Positions 8,809 to 18,528 of a stretch of 64,000 nt of DNA are shown one piece after another. Numbering within the stretch: position 1 is the first letter of the stretch; each line of letters opens with the position of its first letter. Both the position numbers and the translations under genes were made by a program. Origin of the DNA: Geothrix sp. (GTDB lineage: Bacteria > Acidobacteriota > Holophagae > Holophagales > Holophagaceae); contig JAGRPP010000023.1 in NCBI GenBank assembly GCA_019449415.1, positions 202,937-266,936 on the forward strand, in the 5' to 3' direction. The notes below the pieces were generated by a model that was given only the letters and a program-made list of their open reading frames with translations, ran no database searches and was not told the origin of the DNA.

Positions 8809-9354
8809 TCAGATCCCGGCGGGATGGACCGCGGGCCGCCCCGGGCGGAACCGGCGCACCAGAGCGGGAAGCAGCAGCATGGCCGCGAGGATGATCCAGA
8901 CGGTGGCTTCGGGATGCTTCAGCCAGGCATGGAGACGCAGGGTGGCGAGGGCCACCACGGCGTAGTAGAGCAGGTCGCCCGCGATGGCGATGGCCCAGCC
9001 CGCCAGGAAACCGTGACCCGCAGCCAGGGCCGCACTGCGGCCCGTCATGGGATCCACCCCGAAGGCCACCATGACGAGGGCGATGGGCCCCATGCCCGGG
9101 CCGCCGATCTGGGCGGCACTGCGGGCCATGGCGGCCCTCAGGGCGGCGCCAAACCGGGCCAGAAAGGGGCTGCGTTGGGCCAGGAACACCAGTCCCCGGA
9201 GGAGCGGCTCGAAGGCCAAGGCCAGGATCAGATCCGACACGAGGTACAGGCCCGCCGTTGGCCCCCAACCCAGCCCCTTCGACTGCGCCAGCAGCACCCC
9301 GGCCGGGATCCCGCCCCCGACGGGAAGCAGGAAGAGGAGGAGGACCGCGAGCAT
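8809..9354 (-). CDS. Polytopic membrane protein, unknown
   Basis: A 181-residue protein with about five hydrophobic segments. Its charged loops include a RSPFLARFGAALRAAMARSAAQIGGPGMGP stretch that resembles the loop of small-multidrug-export or DedA-like membrane proteins. That similarity is too weak to name it. The start is the only ATG giving a hydrophobic first helix; the ribosome binding site is poor, and TAGCAT-GGG lies immediately upstream. It ends 66 nt before the exported SnoaL gene in the same direction. Confidence 0.68.
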   Translation of the reverse strand: MLAVLLLFLLPVGGGIPAGVLLAQSKGLGWGPTAGLYLVSDLILALAFEPLLRGLVFLAQRSPFLARFGAALRAAMARSAAQIGGPGMGPIALVMVAFGVDPMTGRSAALAAGHGFLAGWAIAIAGDLLYYAVVALATLRLHAWLKHPEATVWIILAAMLLLPALVRRFRPGRPAVHPAGI

Positions 9355-9412
9355 GAACCCATGCTACCCGGGCCGGGACCTGCACCCGGGGCCGCTCGGG
9401 GTGGATCAGGCT

Positions 9413-9637
9413 TCAGCTCTTGATGCGCCGGGGATCCATGGACCTCGGATAGGTCCGCTCCTCCTGGATCTGGCCATCTTCCTTGTGGATCTTCACCGAG
9501 CCCGCATGCTGCTGCATGTAGACCCGCGTCTGCCCGATGGCTTCCGCCTTGGTCGCCGCGTGGACAACGGGCCGACGGCCGCCTTCGGGCTTGAGGGCCC
9601 AGGCGTTTCCTTCCTTGGCGAGGTGATAATTTTTCAT
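9413..9637 (-). CDS. DUF2188 family protein
   Basis: A 74-residue protein with the DUF2188 pattern: MKNYHLAKEGNAWALKPEGG at the start, a TKAEAI helix in the middle and VKIHKEDGQIQEERTYPRS at the end, where the IHKxDGxIQEERTY signature is plain. The start at 9637 is set by GAGGAGGG just upstream. The function is unknown; the fold is a small beta-alpha-beta unit. Confidence 0.88.
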   Translation of the reverse strand: MKNYHLAKEGNAWALKPEGGRRPVVHAATKAEAIGQTRVYMQQHAGSVKIHKEDGQIQEERTYPRSMDPRRIKS

Positions 9638-9712
9638 ATCGCCCTCCTCGTGTGGCTTTCGCCGATGCATAACATAGGCCTTTCGCGCAGCTTCACCAAT
9701 GAATGGAAGCCT

Positions 9713-10114
9713 TTAGGGCCGGGATCTTCCGAAAAGGGTGCTCAGGAAAGCCCTGGTGTAGCTCTGCTCGCCCTCCATGGGGCAGTTCATGATGAGCAGG
9801 CCCGCGATCACTGCGAACGGTACGAGGAACGAAATCACGAACCGGTATCTCAGGGGGGCCTTGGCCCTGAAGAGGATGACTTGAGCTGCGGCCTGATACA
9901 GCAGGGACCCGACCAGCACCGGGCCGATGAAGAAGATGTAGTAGATCGCACCACCCAGACCCATGGGGATGTGGAGGACTTCCCACGAAAGCCAGACGAA
10001 CCAGACCTTGTGGAAGAGCAGCGAGAAAAGAACGCACGCGATGACGCCCAGGAAGAACCAGCCCACGGCGCCCCGCAGGTTGGATGGGTAGGGTTGAGGT
10101 GAGCTGAAACTCAT
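9713..10114 (-). CDS. Small membrane protein, unknown
   Basis: A 133-residue protein with three or four predicted helices (GAVGWFFLGVIACVLFSLLF, LGGAIYYIFFIGPVLVGSLLY and FVISFLVPFAVIAGLLIM). The start at 10114 is chosen to begin shortly before the first helix; an ATG 18 codons upstream is possible. No family was recognised. Base composition here (9.7-11.5 kb) is less GC-rich than in flanking core genes, which may mean later acquisition of this block. Confidence 0.65.
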   Translation of the reverse strand: MSFSSPQPYPSNLRGAVGWFFLGVIACVLFSLLFHKVWFVWLSWEVLHIPMGLGGAIYYIFFIGPVLVGSLLYQAAAQVILFRAKAPLRYRFVISFLVPFAVIAGLLIMNCPMEGEQSYTRAFLSTLFGRSRP

Positions 10115-10215
10115 GGACAGTCTCGAGGAATGGGCGCATGTTTCGACGAAGTCATGATTTTCAAACACGCCGACTCAGGAAACGAAGGTCCAGTCGCGCT
10201 ATGGGTTCCAGACGA

Positions 10216-10737
10216 TCATTGGGCGAGCATTTTAGGTAGGCGGGCTCGGAGCCAACGAATCTGGCCACAATGGCCGATTTCGTCTTCCATCACATGGAAC
10301 CAAGCCCAGTGGGCATTCCAGTCGGGTTTGGCTGCCAACGGCCCTTCAAACCACAGATCATTTTGTTTGGCCAGCGAGGCGAGTGTCGACTGCCGGATTC
10401 GAGACAGGTCGTCCAAATAGAAAGTCAGGTCCCTTCCTTGAATGCTCTGCCGGCCCCTCTCGCCAAGATCCAAGGCTGGAAGCCAGTCGGCGATCTCATC
10501 GTCCGAAGGTTCGTATCCATCAAAGGTGAGAATTTGGAACCATCGTTCGACGGCTGCGGCATGAGCCAGGAGCGCCCCGATTGAGTTGCTATTCGAGTCT
10601 TGAAGGTGGTCGAGTTCTGGGCTCGAAAGGCCGCTTACTGCCGAGAGAAGTGTCTGCCGGACATGGGTGAGCATGCACACCAACCGGCCGATGGTCGGTG
10701 AGTAGCCGGGAGTGGGAAGGATGACCTTTGGGATCAT
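10216..10737 (-). CDS. DinB-like (DUF664) four-helix protein
   Basis: A 173-residue protein with the DinB/DUF664 layout: a first helix with LTHVRQTLLSAVSGLSSPELDHL, then SIGALLAHAAAVERWF, where the histidine corresponds to a metal ligand, and a C-terminal WAWFHVMEDEIGHCGQIRWLR that supplies the HxxxH-type ligands. Members bind a metal ion and some are thiol-dependent transferases. The substrate cannot be told. It starts at the ATG at 10737 and ends with a short basic helix. Confidence 0.83.
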   Translation of the reverse strand: MIPKVILPTPGYSPTIGRLVCMLTHVRQTLLSAVSGLSSPELDHLQDSNSNSIGALLAHAAAVERWFQILTFDGYEPSDDEIADWLPALDLGERGRQSIQGRDLTFYLDDLSRIRQSTLASLAKQNDLWFEGPLAAKPDWNAHWAWFHVMEDEIGHCGQIRWLRARLPKMLAQ

Positions 10738-10853
10738 GGGCCCATTTGAGGGTTATGGGGGCGAGCCCCTTCTGGTGGAGGATGCGGGCTGGCTCCGCCA
10801 GAAGCAAGGTGATGAGCGGGGCCGAGGGCGCGGGAAGCGACGAGAGCGGGCGG

Positions 10854-11351
10854 TTAGGTGAGGAGGTGGGGATTCCTTATCCATACTGCCCAGGTGAGGA
10901 CCGAGGCGAAAGAGACCCAGGCCAGATAAAGAACGAGCAAAGCGCCGGCAGTGCGGTTTCGGCGCCAGAACATCCATGTCGTGGCCAGGATCAAAAGCCA
11001 GAGAAGGAGAATCTCGGCCAATGCCAGGGCACCCTGGTGCCAGACAAAGAACAACCAAGTCCACAAGGCGTTCACGGCCAGCTGGAAAAGGAACAAAGAC
11101 AGGGCCGAGGCAGCCTTTCGAAAGCCGCCCTCTCGCCAGATGAGCCAGGCTGAAATGGCCATCAGGAGGTAGAGGAGCGTCCACACAGGGGCGAAGAGCC
11201 ACCCCGGCGGTGCCCACGGGGGGCGATTGAGGGACTGATAGAAGGCTCCCGCCTGGGCAGAGGCGAAGGCACCGAGCACCGCGGCAGCGAAGCACACACA
11301 GAGCCACCCAAGGAAGCCCAGAGCTTGTTTGAAGATTTGGTCGCGGGCCAT
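10854..11351 (-). CDS. tspO: TspO/MBR family protein
   Basis: A 165-residue protein with five membrane helices and typical TspO features: SLNRPPWAPPGWLFAPVWTLLY between the first two helices, NALWTWLFF in the middle and LAWVSFASVLTW in the last helix. TspO proteins bind porphyrins and other tetrapyrroles or sterols and help regulate tetrapyrrole levels and stress responses. The start is the ATG at 11351. It stands alone, followed after 116 nt by the DinB-like gene. Confidence 0.92.
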   Translation of the reverse strand: MARDQIFKQALGFLGWLCVCFAAAVLGAFASAQAGAFYQSLNRPPWAPPGWLFAPVWTLLYLLMAISAWLIWREGGFRKAASALSLFLFQLAVNALWTWLFFVWHQGALALAEILLLWLLILATTWMFWRRNRTAGALLVLYLAWVSFASVLTWAVWIRNPHLLT

Positions 11352-11512
11352 CGGAGTTCCGAGAGATGCCTAGCGTAGGAGGCTAACTGGACCCGCCTGT
11401 ACCAAGGCGGTATGCAGAGCCGAGAAAATGAACAATTGAGAGTGATCGGCAATGCAGGCGGGGTCTGAGCTGAAGCGAGGGGTAGGGCAAACCTTATGGA
11501 TGCGGATGGGAG

Positions 11513-12805
11513 CTAGCCCCAGACCCGCTTGCCGCCCACCCAGGTGCCCAGGATCTTCCCGGGAAGGCTCCAGCCCTTGAAGGGGGTGTTGTAGGACTTG
11601 GACTGGATGAAGGCGCGGTCCACCTGGACCTGGGCGCTGGGGTCGAAGAGGACGAAGTCCGCGGGGGCGCCGGGCTTCAAGGTGCCGAGGCCCTGCTGGT
11701 CGAGGTGGAAGACCTTGGCGGGCTCCCAAGTGAGCAGGCTGATGGCCTTGGCCAGGCTGATGACCTTCTTGTTCACCAGCAGCTCGAGCGTGAGGGGCAG
11801 GGCGGTCTCCAGGCCGATGACGCCGAAGGCGGCGATGGGCAGCTCCACTTCCTTGTCGTCCCAGCCGTGGGGGGCGTGGTCCGTGGCGATGGCGTCCACG
11901 GTGCCGTCCGCGATGGCCTCGAGCACGGCCTGGATGTCAGCTTCGGTGCGCAGGGGCGGGTTCATCTTGTAGTCGCTGTCGAACTTCATCAGCTCCTTGT
12001 CCGACAGGGCGAAGTGGTGGGGCGTGACTTCGCAGGTGACGGCAAGGCCGCGCGCCTTGGCCTCGCGCACCATCCTCATGGAGCCCTTCGTGCTGAGGTG
12101 GGCCAGGTGCAGGTGGCCGCCGGTGTGCTCGGCCAGCACGATGTCGCGGGCCACCATGGCCTCTTCCGCCGCGGCGGGGATGCCGAGGCAGCCCAGCGAC
12201 GCGCTCACGGCGCCCTCGTGCATGTAGCCCTTGCCCGCCAGCTCGCGATCTTCTTCGTGGGCCACCACGGGCACCTCGAGCCAGCGCGTGTATTCCAAGG
12301 CGCGGCGCATGAGCGAGGCGCTGGAGATGGGCAGGCCGTCATCGGAGAAGGCCACGCAGCCGGCGGCCTTCAGCGTGCCCATGTCGGCCAGCTCCTCGCC
12401 CTTCATCTCGCGGCTGACGGTACCGATGGGGAAGTAGCGGCAGAGACCGGCCTTTGCGGCGCGGGTGAGCATCATCTCCGTGATGGCCACGCTGTCGTTC
12501 ACGGGCTTGGTGTTGGCCATGGCGCACACGGAGGTGAAGCCGCCCGCCACCGCCGCCCGACTGCCGCTTTCGATGCTCTCCTTGCGGGTCTGCCCCGGCT
12601 CGCGGAAGTGCACATGGAGATCCACGAAGCCCGGCGTCAGCACCGCGCCGCCGCCGTCGACCACCTCCACGCCTTCGTGCTTCGGCAGGGCCGCCGCGTC
12701 CGTGGCGATGGCTTCCACCTTCCCGTCCACCACCAGCAGCAGGCCGAGCCCGTCCAGGTTCTGCGCAGGATCGACCAGACGGACATTCTTCACGAGGAGG
12801 GACAT
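11513..12805 (-). CDS. pyrC: Dihydroorotase
   Basis: A 430-residue class I dihydroorotase that interconverts carbamoyl aspartate and dihydroorotate in pyrimidine synthesis. Metal ligands are visible in DLHVHFREPG (H64, H66) and in ATDHAPH (around 305-311). Length and pattern match bacterial PyrC of the type that can pair with PyrB. AGGCTCCC in the leader gives only a modest ribosome binding site. About 160 nt follow without a gene before tspO. Upstream lies the repeat-bracketed GxxExxY gene, then guaB in the same direction, so the cassette sits between two nucleotide-synthesis genes. Confidence 0.95.
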   Translation of the reverse strand: MSLLVKNVRLVDPAQNLDGLGLLLVVDGKVEAIATDAAALPKHEGVEVVDGGGAVLTPGFVDLHVHFREPGQTRKESIESGSRAAVAGGFTSVCAMANTKPVNDSVAITEMMLTRAAKAGLCRYFPIGTVSREMKGEELADMGTLKAAGCVAFSDDGLPISSASLMRRALEYTRWLEVPVVAHEEDRELAGKGYMHEGAVSASLGCLGIPAAAEEAMVARDIVLAEHTGGHLHLAHLSTKGSMRMVREAKARGLAVTCEVTPHHFALSDKELMKFDSDYKMNPPLRTEADIQAVLEAIADGTVDAIATDHAPHGWDDKEVELPIAAFGVIGLETALPLTLELLVNKKVISLAKAISLLTWEPAKVFHLDQQGLGTLKPGAPADFVLFDPSAQVQVDRAFIQSKSYNTPFKGWSLPGKILGTWVGGKRVWG

Positions 12806-12864
12806 GGGAGGCTCCGGGACTCTGAAACTCGGCAGACCACTGACGCTTCAAGATAAAAGAAGAA

Positions 12865-12900
12865 CACCGATGAACACCGATAAAAGCTGATGAACGCCGA
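12865..12900 (+). repeat. Family A inverted-repeat arm, left
   Basis: Contains CACCGATGAA, CACCGATAAA, AGCTGATGAA and CGCCGA in succession, a 10-nt period. It matches the reverse complement of 13297-13332 except at two positions. It lies 14 nt beyond the stop codon of the GxxExxY gene. Confidence 0.9.
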
Positions 12901-12914
12901 AAAAAGCAGGAGGA

Positions 12915-13307
12915 CTAGCGGGAGATGCGTTTGATCTGGGGCTTGGGGGTTCCGAGGTTGATGAGAAGGCATGTGGGCAGACCGGTGGCCCGGAGGTAGT
13001 TGAGGCACTGGGCCGTGTGGACATCCTCCAGGGCCCGGCAGGCCTTCAGCTCGATGAGGAGCTGACCTGCGACCACCAGGTCGGCGATGTCGTTGCCCAC
13101 GACCTGATCTTGATAAGTCACGGTGATCGGGACCTGCTGCTGAAACGCGAGTCCCGCATTTCGCAACTCTATGGCCAGGGCGTTCTCGTAAACCTTCTCC
13201 AGAAAACCTGATCCCAGCCCGTTGGCCACCTTGAACAGCAACCCAATCACGACCTCCGTCAACGGATCATGATCCGGCCTCGAATGTCGTTCTTGATCGG
13301 TGCTCAT
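12915..13307 (-). CDS. GxxExxY protein (PDDEXK_3-like nuclease fold)
   Basis: A 130-residue protein of the GxxExxY family. The name motif appears as GFLEKVY followed by ENAL. A PDDEXK-like core is suggested by NDIADLVV, then LLIELKA, with the Asp and the Glu-x-Lys in the right order. TAQCLNYLRATG and LLINLG follow, as in the family. The biochemical role is unproven. It has the same length as the paralogue at 49326-49718 and shares the motif blocks, with different ends. The start codon (ATGAGCACCGAT) lies inside the right repeat arm, so the first four codons are repeat sequence. It may be expressed from the guaB transcript. Confidence 0.85.
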   Translation of the reverse strand: MSTDQERHSRPDHDPLTEVVIGLLFKVANGLGSGFLEKVYENALAIELRNAGLAFQQQVPITVTYQDQVVGNDIADLVVAGQLLIELKACRALEDVHTAQCLNYLRATGLPTCLLINLGTPKPQIKRISR

Positions 13308-13332
13308 CAGCTTTTATCGGTGTTCATCGGTG
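13297..13332 (-). repeat. Family A inverted-repeat arm, right
   Basis: On the minus strand it reads as 10-nt units CACCGATGAA, CACCGATAAA, AGCTGATGAG and CACCGA. Its inner end overlaps the first codons of the GxxExxY gene, and its outer end lies 22 nt from the guaB stop codon. Confidence 0.9.
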
Positions 13333-13354
13333 GTCTGCTTTTCGGTCGCCCCGG

Positions 13355-14815
<1,461 letters not shown>

Positions 14816-14933
14816 GGGGAGCCTTCGGTCGGGGCCCGCGGCCTGCGGCGCCTTGCAAGACATGGTCTCACGGGGCGGCCCGAGGTTCCAGGGCCAGGTC
14901 CCGGGGGGCGCCAGGATTCGCGGGGCGGCGGTT

Positions 14934-15773
14934 TCAGCGCCGGCGCAGAAGGTTGGGGTGGAAGGTGAGCGTCAGCGATACCGGGGCCTTGAGGCCATGA
15001 GGCCCCAGGGGCTCGAAGCGCCACTCCCGGGCGGCCCTGAGAGCCTCTTCGTGCAGGAGGGCGGGCCCGGACACCACGGTGGCCTGAAAGGGCACGCCAT
15101 CGTCGCCGATGAGGATGCGCACCCGCACCGGCTGCCGGGTGGCGGCACCCTCCTCGCCCGGGGCGAGGCGGTGGTAGATGGGCACCTGGCGGACGGGGAC
15201 CAGCTTCTGATCCGCGACCGGCACGGGAACGGGCGGCCGGATGAGTCCACCCGATCCTCGGGCGGCATCCCTCCCGGTCCCCCGGGTCAGCCCGTTGCCC
15301 CCGGCCTGCAGGGGGAGGGCGGGATTCAGGGACAGGCCAATCCGCTCCGCCCTGGGGGAGAGGCTCAGGTTGTCCGGATCCACGGCGTCGGTGGGCATGG
15401 ACCGCGCCGAGGTCTGGATGCCGGCCAGCCTTGGATCCAGCGTGGAGGTCCCCTCCCGATGGCCCGCTCCGCCGGGGCCCTCGGGGCCCACGAGGTTCCG
15501 GACCGGTTCTTTGAGCTCGGCGGGTTCCTGCAGCAGGAGGGATACGGACCGCACGACGCGGCTGACGCCGCTCCGCGCGGACTGCAGCGAAGCGGGGGTG
15601 AGAAGGCTCAGGCAGAGCCCGTAGACCAGCAACGGCGTCAGACCAAGGCTGAGGAGGAGCGGAAAGGCGTGGGATCGGGCCGCGGCGGCCTGGCTGATGG
15701 GGCGCAGGTCGTGGACCGAGGATTCCGTCCTGGCGCCGGGCGTCAGGTCGAGGGTGCGAAGCAGGGGGTGCAT
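14934..15773 (-). CDS. TonB-like energy-transducing protein
   Basis: A 279-residue protein with a cytoplasmic N terminus, one membrane helix near residues 35-58 ([22 protein letters not shown]), a long Pro/Gly/Ser-rich periplasmic linker and a C-terminal TonB domain. The conserved stretch [23 protein letters not shown] and later [13 protein letters not shown] mark the domain. TonB-type proteins pass the proton-motive force to outer-membrane receptors; no receptor gene is in the window. Its start overlaps the end of the ABC ATPase gene by 31 nt, so the two are probably translated together. It ends with a basic LLRRR tail. Confidence 0.8.
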   Translation of the reverse strand: MHPLLRTLDLTPGARTESSVHDLRPISQAAAARSHAFPLLLSLGLTPLLVYGLCLSLLTPASLQSARSGVSRVVRSVSLLLQEPAELKEPVRNLVGPEGPGGAGHREGTSTLDPRLAGIQTSARSMPTDAVDPDNLSLSPRAERIGLSLNPALPLQAGGNGLTRGTGRDAARGSGGLIRPPVPVPVADQKLVPVRQVPIYHRLAPGEEGAATRQPVRVRILIGDDGVPFQATVVSGPALLHEEALRAAREWRFEPLGPHGLKAPVSLTLTFHPNLLRRR

Positions 15774-16714
15774 GGGGAGGTCCAGTCTGCGGACGGCAGG
15801 GGCTGCTCGCAACGGAAACCCTGGTCGGGCGCTCCTTGCCAAGGCGCCCAGGTGGCGCAGGCTCCCGAGGCGACGGCGCACCGGGGGCGGAAGGGGCAGC
15901 CTGCCGGGCGATCCTGCGGCGCGGGGAGAAAACCGGATTCGCGGGAGGGCTGGCGCCGGAAGGCTTCCACGAGGCGGGCCGTGTAGGGATGGCGCGGGGT
16001 CGCCAGGACCTCGGCGACCGGGCCCGCCTCCATGGGTTCGCCCCCGTACAGCACCAGCAGGCGGTCGCAGGTCTGGGCCGCCAGGGCCAGGTCGTGGGTG
16101 ATCCACAGGAAGCCGAGGCCGCGCTCCCGCTGGAGGTCCAAGGCCAGATCCACGAAGGCCTTCCGCGCCGCCGGATCGAGGGCCGTGGTGGGTTCGTCCA
16201 ACACCAGCAGGTCTGGATCGCAGGACAGGGCCATGGCGAGGGCGAGACGCTGGCGCTGGCCCCCGCTGAGCTGGTGGGGGAAGCGCCTCAGAAAGGCCGG
16301 ATCCGCCGGCAGGCGAAGCTGCTCCAGCAGTGGGGTCAGCCGGGCCAGGGCAGTGGGGGCGGATTCTCCGCGATGGAGCTCCGGCAGCAGGGCCAAGTGC
16401 TGGGCCAGGGTCAGGAGGGGATTCAAGGCCTGGCCGGGATCCTGGGGCACCCAACCGATCCGGACGCCCCGGAGGCGGTCCCGTGCCGCGCCGGGTCGAT
16501 CCAGGGGCACGCCGAAGGCCGAGATCGAGCCCCCCGCCTGCCGCACTCCCGGGGGCAGCACGCCGAACAAGGCCTGGGCCAGCAGGCTCTTGCCCGAACC
16601 GCTCTCCCCCGCCAGCCCCAGGCGGTCCCCGGGGGCCAGGGAAAGGGTCAGGGGCCCCAGCAGACGGACGCCGTCCGCCCGTTCCAGGAGCAGTGCATCG
16701 ATGGCCAGGGACAT
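15743..16714 (-). CDS. Orphan ABC transporter ATPase, oligopeptide/dipeptide (DppD/OppD) type
   Basis: A 323-residue ATPase with Walker A GESGSGKS near residues 37-44, signature HQLSGGQRQRLALA, Walker B LLVLDEPTTALDP and the switch histidine in ITHDLA. The C terminus has the Cys-rich oligopeptide-binding signature (CPFRPRC, later C-A-T-W), which sets it in the DppD/OppD group. It would power peptide or nickel uptake, but no permease, binding protein or second ATPase is in the window. The start at 16714 has no strong ribosome binding site. The 31-nt overlap with the TonB-like gene is unusual. Confidence 0.87.
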   Translation of the reverse strand: MSLAIDALLLERADGVRLLGPLTLSLAPGDRLGLAGESGSGKSLLAQALFGVLPPGVRQAGGSISAFGVPLDRPGAARDRLRGVRIGWVPQDPGQALNPLLTLAQHLALLPELHRGESAPTALARLTPLLEQLRLPADPAFLRRFPHQLSGGQRQRLALAMALSCDPDLLVLDEPTTALDPAARKAFVDLALDLQRERGLGFLWITHDLALAAQTCDRLLVLYGGEPMEAGPVAEVLATPRHPYTARLVEAFRRQPSRESGFLPAPQDRPAGCPFRPRCAVASGACATWAPWQGAPDQGFRCEQPLPSADWTSPCTPCFAPST

Positions 16715-16863
16715 GGCCCCAGAATCCCATGGAAATAACAGAAGTCAAACGAGTTCAGGTCTCTCCCGGAATACCCCTTGACGCCCCCCGGGGCGGTCCT
16801 ACTCTTGGGCCACCCTATCACCCTGCGGGGTCCCGCCCGATCCCGCCCCGGCATGGAGGAGTC

Positions 16864-17097
16864 ATGGATTTTCTGCGCCCAGAGCTTCAGGAGCGCCTGA
16901 TGAAGGAACACTTTGAATTCCGGAAGCTGATGGAGGAGCACAAGGCCGCCGACACGCGCCTGGGCGATCTCCAGCGGAAGCCGAGCCTCTCCGCCAAGGA
17001 ATCCCTGGAAGAGGTGGAACTGAAGAAGACCAAGCTGCGCGCGAAGGAACGGATCTATCACATCGTGCAGGAGGCCTCAAGGCACGCCGAACAGTAA
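16864..17097 (+). CDS. YdcH/DUF465-like small coiled-coil protein
   Basis: A 77-residue, highly charged, all-helical protein: LMKEHFEFRKLMEEHKAADTRL near the start, then LEEVELKKTKLRAKERIYHIV. This matches DUF465/YdcH, whose members form short antiparallel coiled coils of unknown role. GGAGG lies 4 nt before the ATG. It has its own strong terminator downstream and is divergent from the ABC ATPase gene. Confidence 0.83.
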   Translation: MDFLRPELQERLMKEHFEFRKLMEEHKAADTRLGDLQRKPSLSAKESLEEVELKKTKLRAKERIYHIVQEASRHAEQ

Positions 17098-17119
17098 GGC
17101 CGCCTAGCACTCGTAGGAG

Positions 17120-17152
17120 AAGCCCCGGGAATCGGCCCGGGGCTTCGTTTTT
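17120..17152 (+). terminator. Rho-independent terminator after the DUF465 gene
   Basis: A perfect 10-bp stem (17120-17129 with 17136-17145), loop AATCGG, followed by CG and five T residues. It lies 23 nt after the stop codon. Confidence 0.88.
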
Positions 17153-17160
17153 CAAGTTTT

Positions 17161-17236
17161 TTAACCGCAGAGGGCGCAGAGGACGCAGAGAAAGAAGGTT
17201 TTCTACTCTGCGATCTCTGTGCCCTCTGCGGTTGAA
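17161..17236. repeat. Family B inverted repeat, empty unit
   Basis: A 76-nt imperfect inverted repeat. The left arm is made of three 9-nt units CGCAGAGRR, and the right arm reads the same pattern on the other strand (AACCGCAGAGGGCACAGAG). The arms enclose only about 15 nt and no gene. It lies between the terminator of the DUF465 gene and the hutI stop codon. Repeats of this CAGAGG type occur in several bacterial phyla. Confidence 0.85.
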
Positions 17237-17246
17237 TGCTTTTTCC

Positions 17247-18455
17247 TCAATCGGGCAGGAACCTCGGCCGGTAGGGCTCGCCCACCCAGTAGACGAGTTC
17301 CAGCATTTCTTCAACATCCCACAGCAGCACTTCGGCGCGGGCGCCGGGATGCAGGTGGCCCAGGTCGGCGTGGCGCAGGCTGCGGGCGGCGTGGAGGGTC
17401 ATGGCGGTGAAGGCCTCCTCGAAGGTCATCCGCAGCTGGAGGCAGCCCAGGCGGAGCACGGTGAGGGGATCCACGCAGGGACACGACCCGGGGTTGAAGT
17501 CCGTGGCCAGGGCCACGCGGCAGCCTGCGTCGATCATCTTCCGGGCGGGGGCCCAGTCGCGCATACCGAGGAAGAGTGTGGTCGCCGGCAGCAGTACGGG
17601 GGTGACCCCCGCCGCGGCCATGGCCTTCATGCCCGCCTCGCTGCAGAACATGAGGTGATCGGCGCTGGCGGCGCCCAGGTCCGCGGCCAGCTCGGCGCCG
17701 CCGGTCCAGGTGAGTTCGTCCGCGTGGAGGCGGGGGATGAGGCCCAGGCGTTGCCCCGCCTCGAAGATGCGGCGGCCCTGGTCCGCGCTGAAGACGCCGG
17801 TCTCCACGAACACATCGCAGAACCGTGCCACACCGGGATGGCGGCGCACCAGCTCCGGCAGCCAGTCCTCGGCCACGGCCCGGGCATTGGCCTCGACATC
17901 CCCGCTGAATTCCGGCGCCAGGTCATGGGCGGGCAGCAGCGTCACATCCAGGCTCCAGCCGCGCCGCTTCAGTTCCGCGTAGGCCGCGGTGAGGCGGGAC
18001 TCCGCTTCCAGCTCCAGGCCATAGCCGGTCTTGCACTCGAGGTGCACCACGCCGCGCTCGCGGAAGGCCTTCAGTCGCGCTTCGCCCGAAGCCACCAGCT
18101 CCGCCACCGTGGCGCTCCGGGTGGCGCGCACGGTCTCGCGGATGCCGCCCCCTTCGGCGGCGATCTGCTGGTAGCTGACGCCGTGGAGCCGCCGGTTGAA
18201 TTCGCCGCTCCGGTTGCCCCCGAAGAGCAGGTGGGTATGTGGATCCACGAAGCCCGGCGTGGCCCAGGCCCCGCCGCCATCCACCCTGGGTGCATCCGCC
18301 CAGGTGGTCGGCAGGTCCGCAACCCGGCCCAGCCAGGCCACCCGGCCGCCCTCCAGGGCCAGGGCCGCGTCCGGGATGCGATCCACGGCCCAGGCCTGGG
18401 CGGGATCGGGGGTCAGCAGGCCCCGGAGGTTCACGAGTACACGGCGTTCCGACAT
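17247..18455 (-). CDS. hutI: Imidazolonepropionase
   Basis: A 402-residue amidohydrolase that opens imidazolonepropionate to formiminoglutamate in histidine breakdown. The family-specific stretch FVDPHTHLLFGG with NRSGEFNRRLHGVSYQQI and AEGGGI is clear. Further metal or substrate residues are in LHADELTW and in ATDFNPGSCP. Length is normal. The start at 18455 is chosen because the protein begins MSERRVLVNLRG as in homologues; the ribosome binding site is weak. No other hut genes are in the window, so the pathway must be completed elsewhere. Confidence 0.94.
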   Translation of the reverse strand: MSERRVLVNLRGLLTPDPAQAWAVDRIPDAALALEGGRVAWLGRVADLPTTWADAPRVDGGGAWATPGFVDPHTHLLFGGNRSGEFNRRLHGVSYQQIAAEGGGIRETVRATRSATVAELVASGEARLKAFRERGVVHLECKTGYGLELEAESRLTAAYAELKRRGWSLDVTLLPAHDLAPEFSGDVEANARAVAEDWLPELVRRHPGVARFCDVFVETGVFSADQGRRIFEAGQRLGLIPRLHADELTWTGGAELAADLGAASADHLMFCSEAGMKAMAAAGVTPVLLPATTLFLGMRDWAPARKMIDAGCRVALATDFNPGSCPCVDPLTVLRLGCLQLRMTFEEAFTAMTLHAARSLRHADLGHLHPGARAEVLLWDVEEMLELVYWVGEPYRPRFLPD

Positions 18456-18528
18456 GCCATCAGTCTGCCAGGGACGATCGGCGGAGCCTCCCGATTCTTG
18501 GTAGCATCGCCCCACGGCGGAGGTTCCA

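Larger units (their letters stand above)
12865..13332. mobile_element. Family A cassette: inverted repeats enclosing a GxxExxY gene
   Basis: Two 36-bp arms in inverted orientation (12865-12900 and 13297-13332, 34 of 36 positions equal) enclose 396 nt that are almost wholly the GxxExxY gene. The arm is built of 10-nt direct sub-repeats of the type CACCGATRAA. The right arm contains the start codon of the gene. No transposase is present and no target-site duplication was recognised. Calling it mobile is an inference from the structure and from the similar family C locus. Confidence 0.5.

Noticed and set aside
11352..11512. Possible small gene or RNA between tspO and pyrC
   Set aside because: No frame with a ribosome binding site, no strong hairpin and no tRNA-like fold could be seen.
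16862..17317. 151-codon minus frame over the family B repeat
   Set aside because: It is the translated repeat plus antisense of the DUF465 gene; no start signal.
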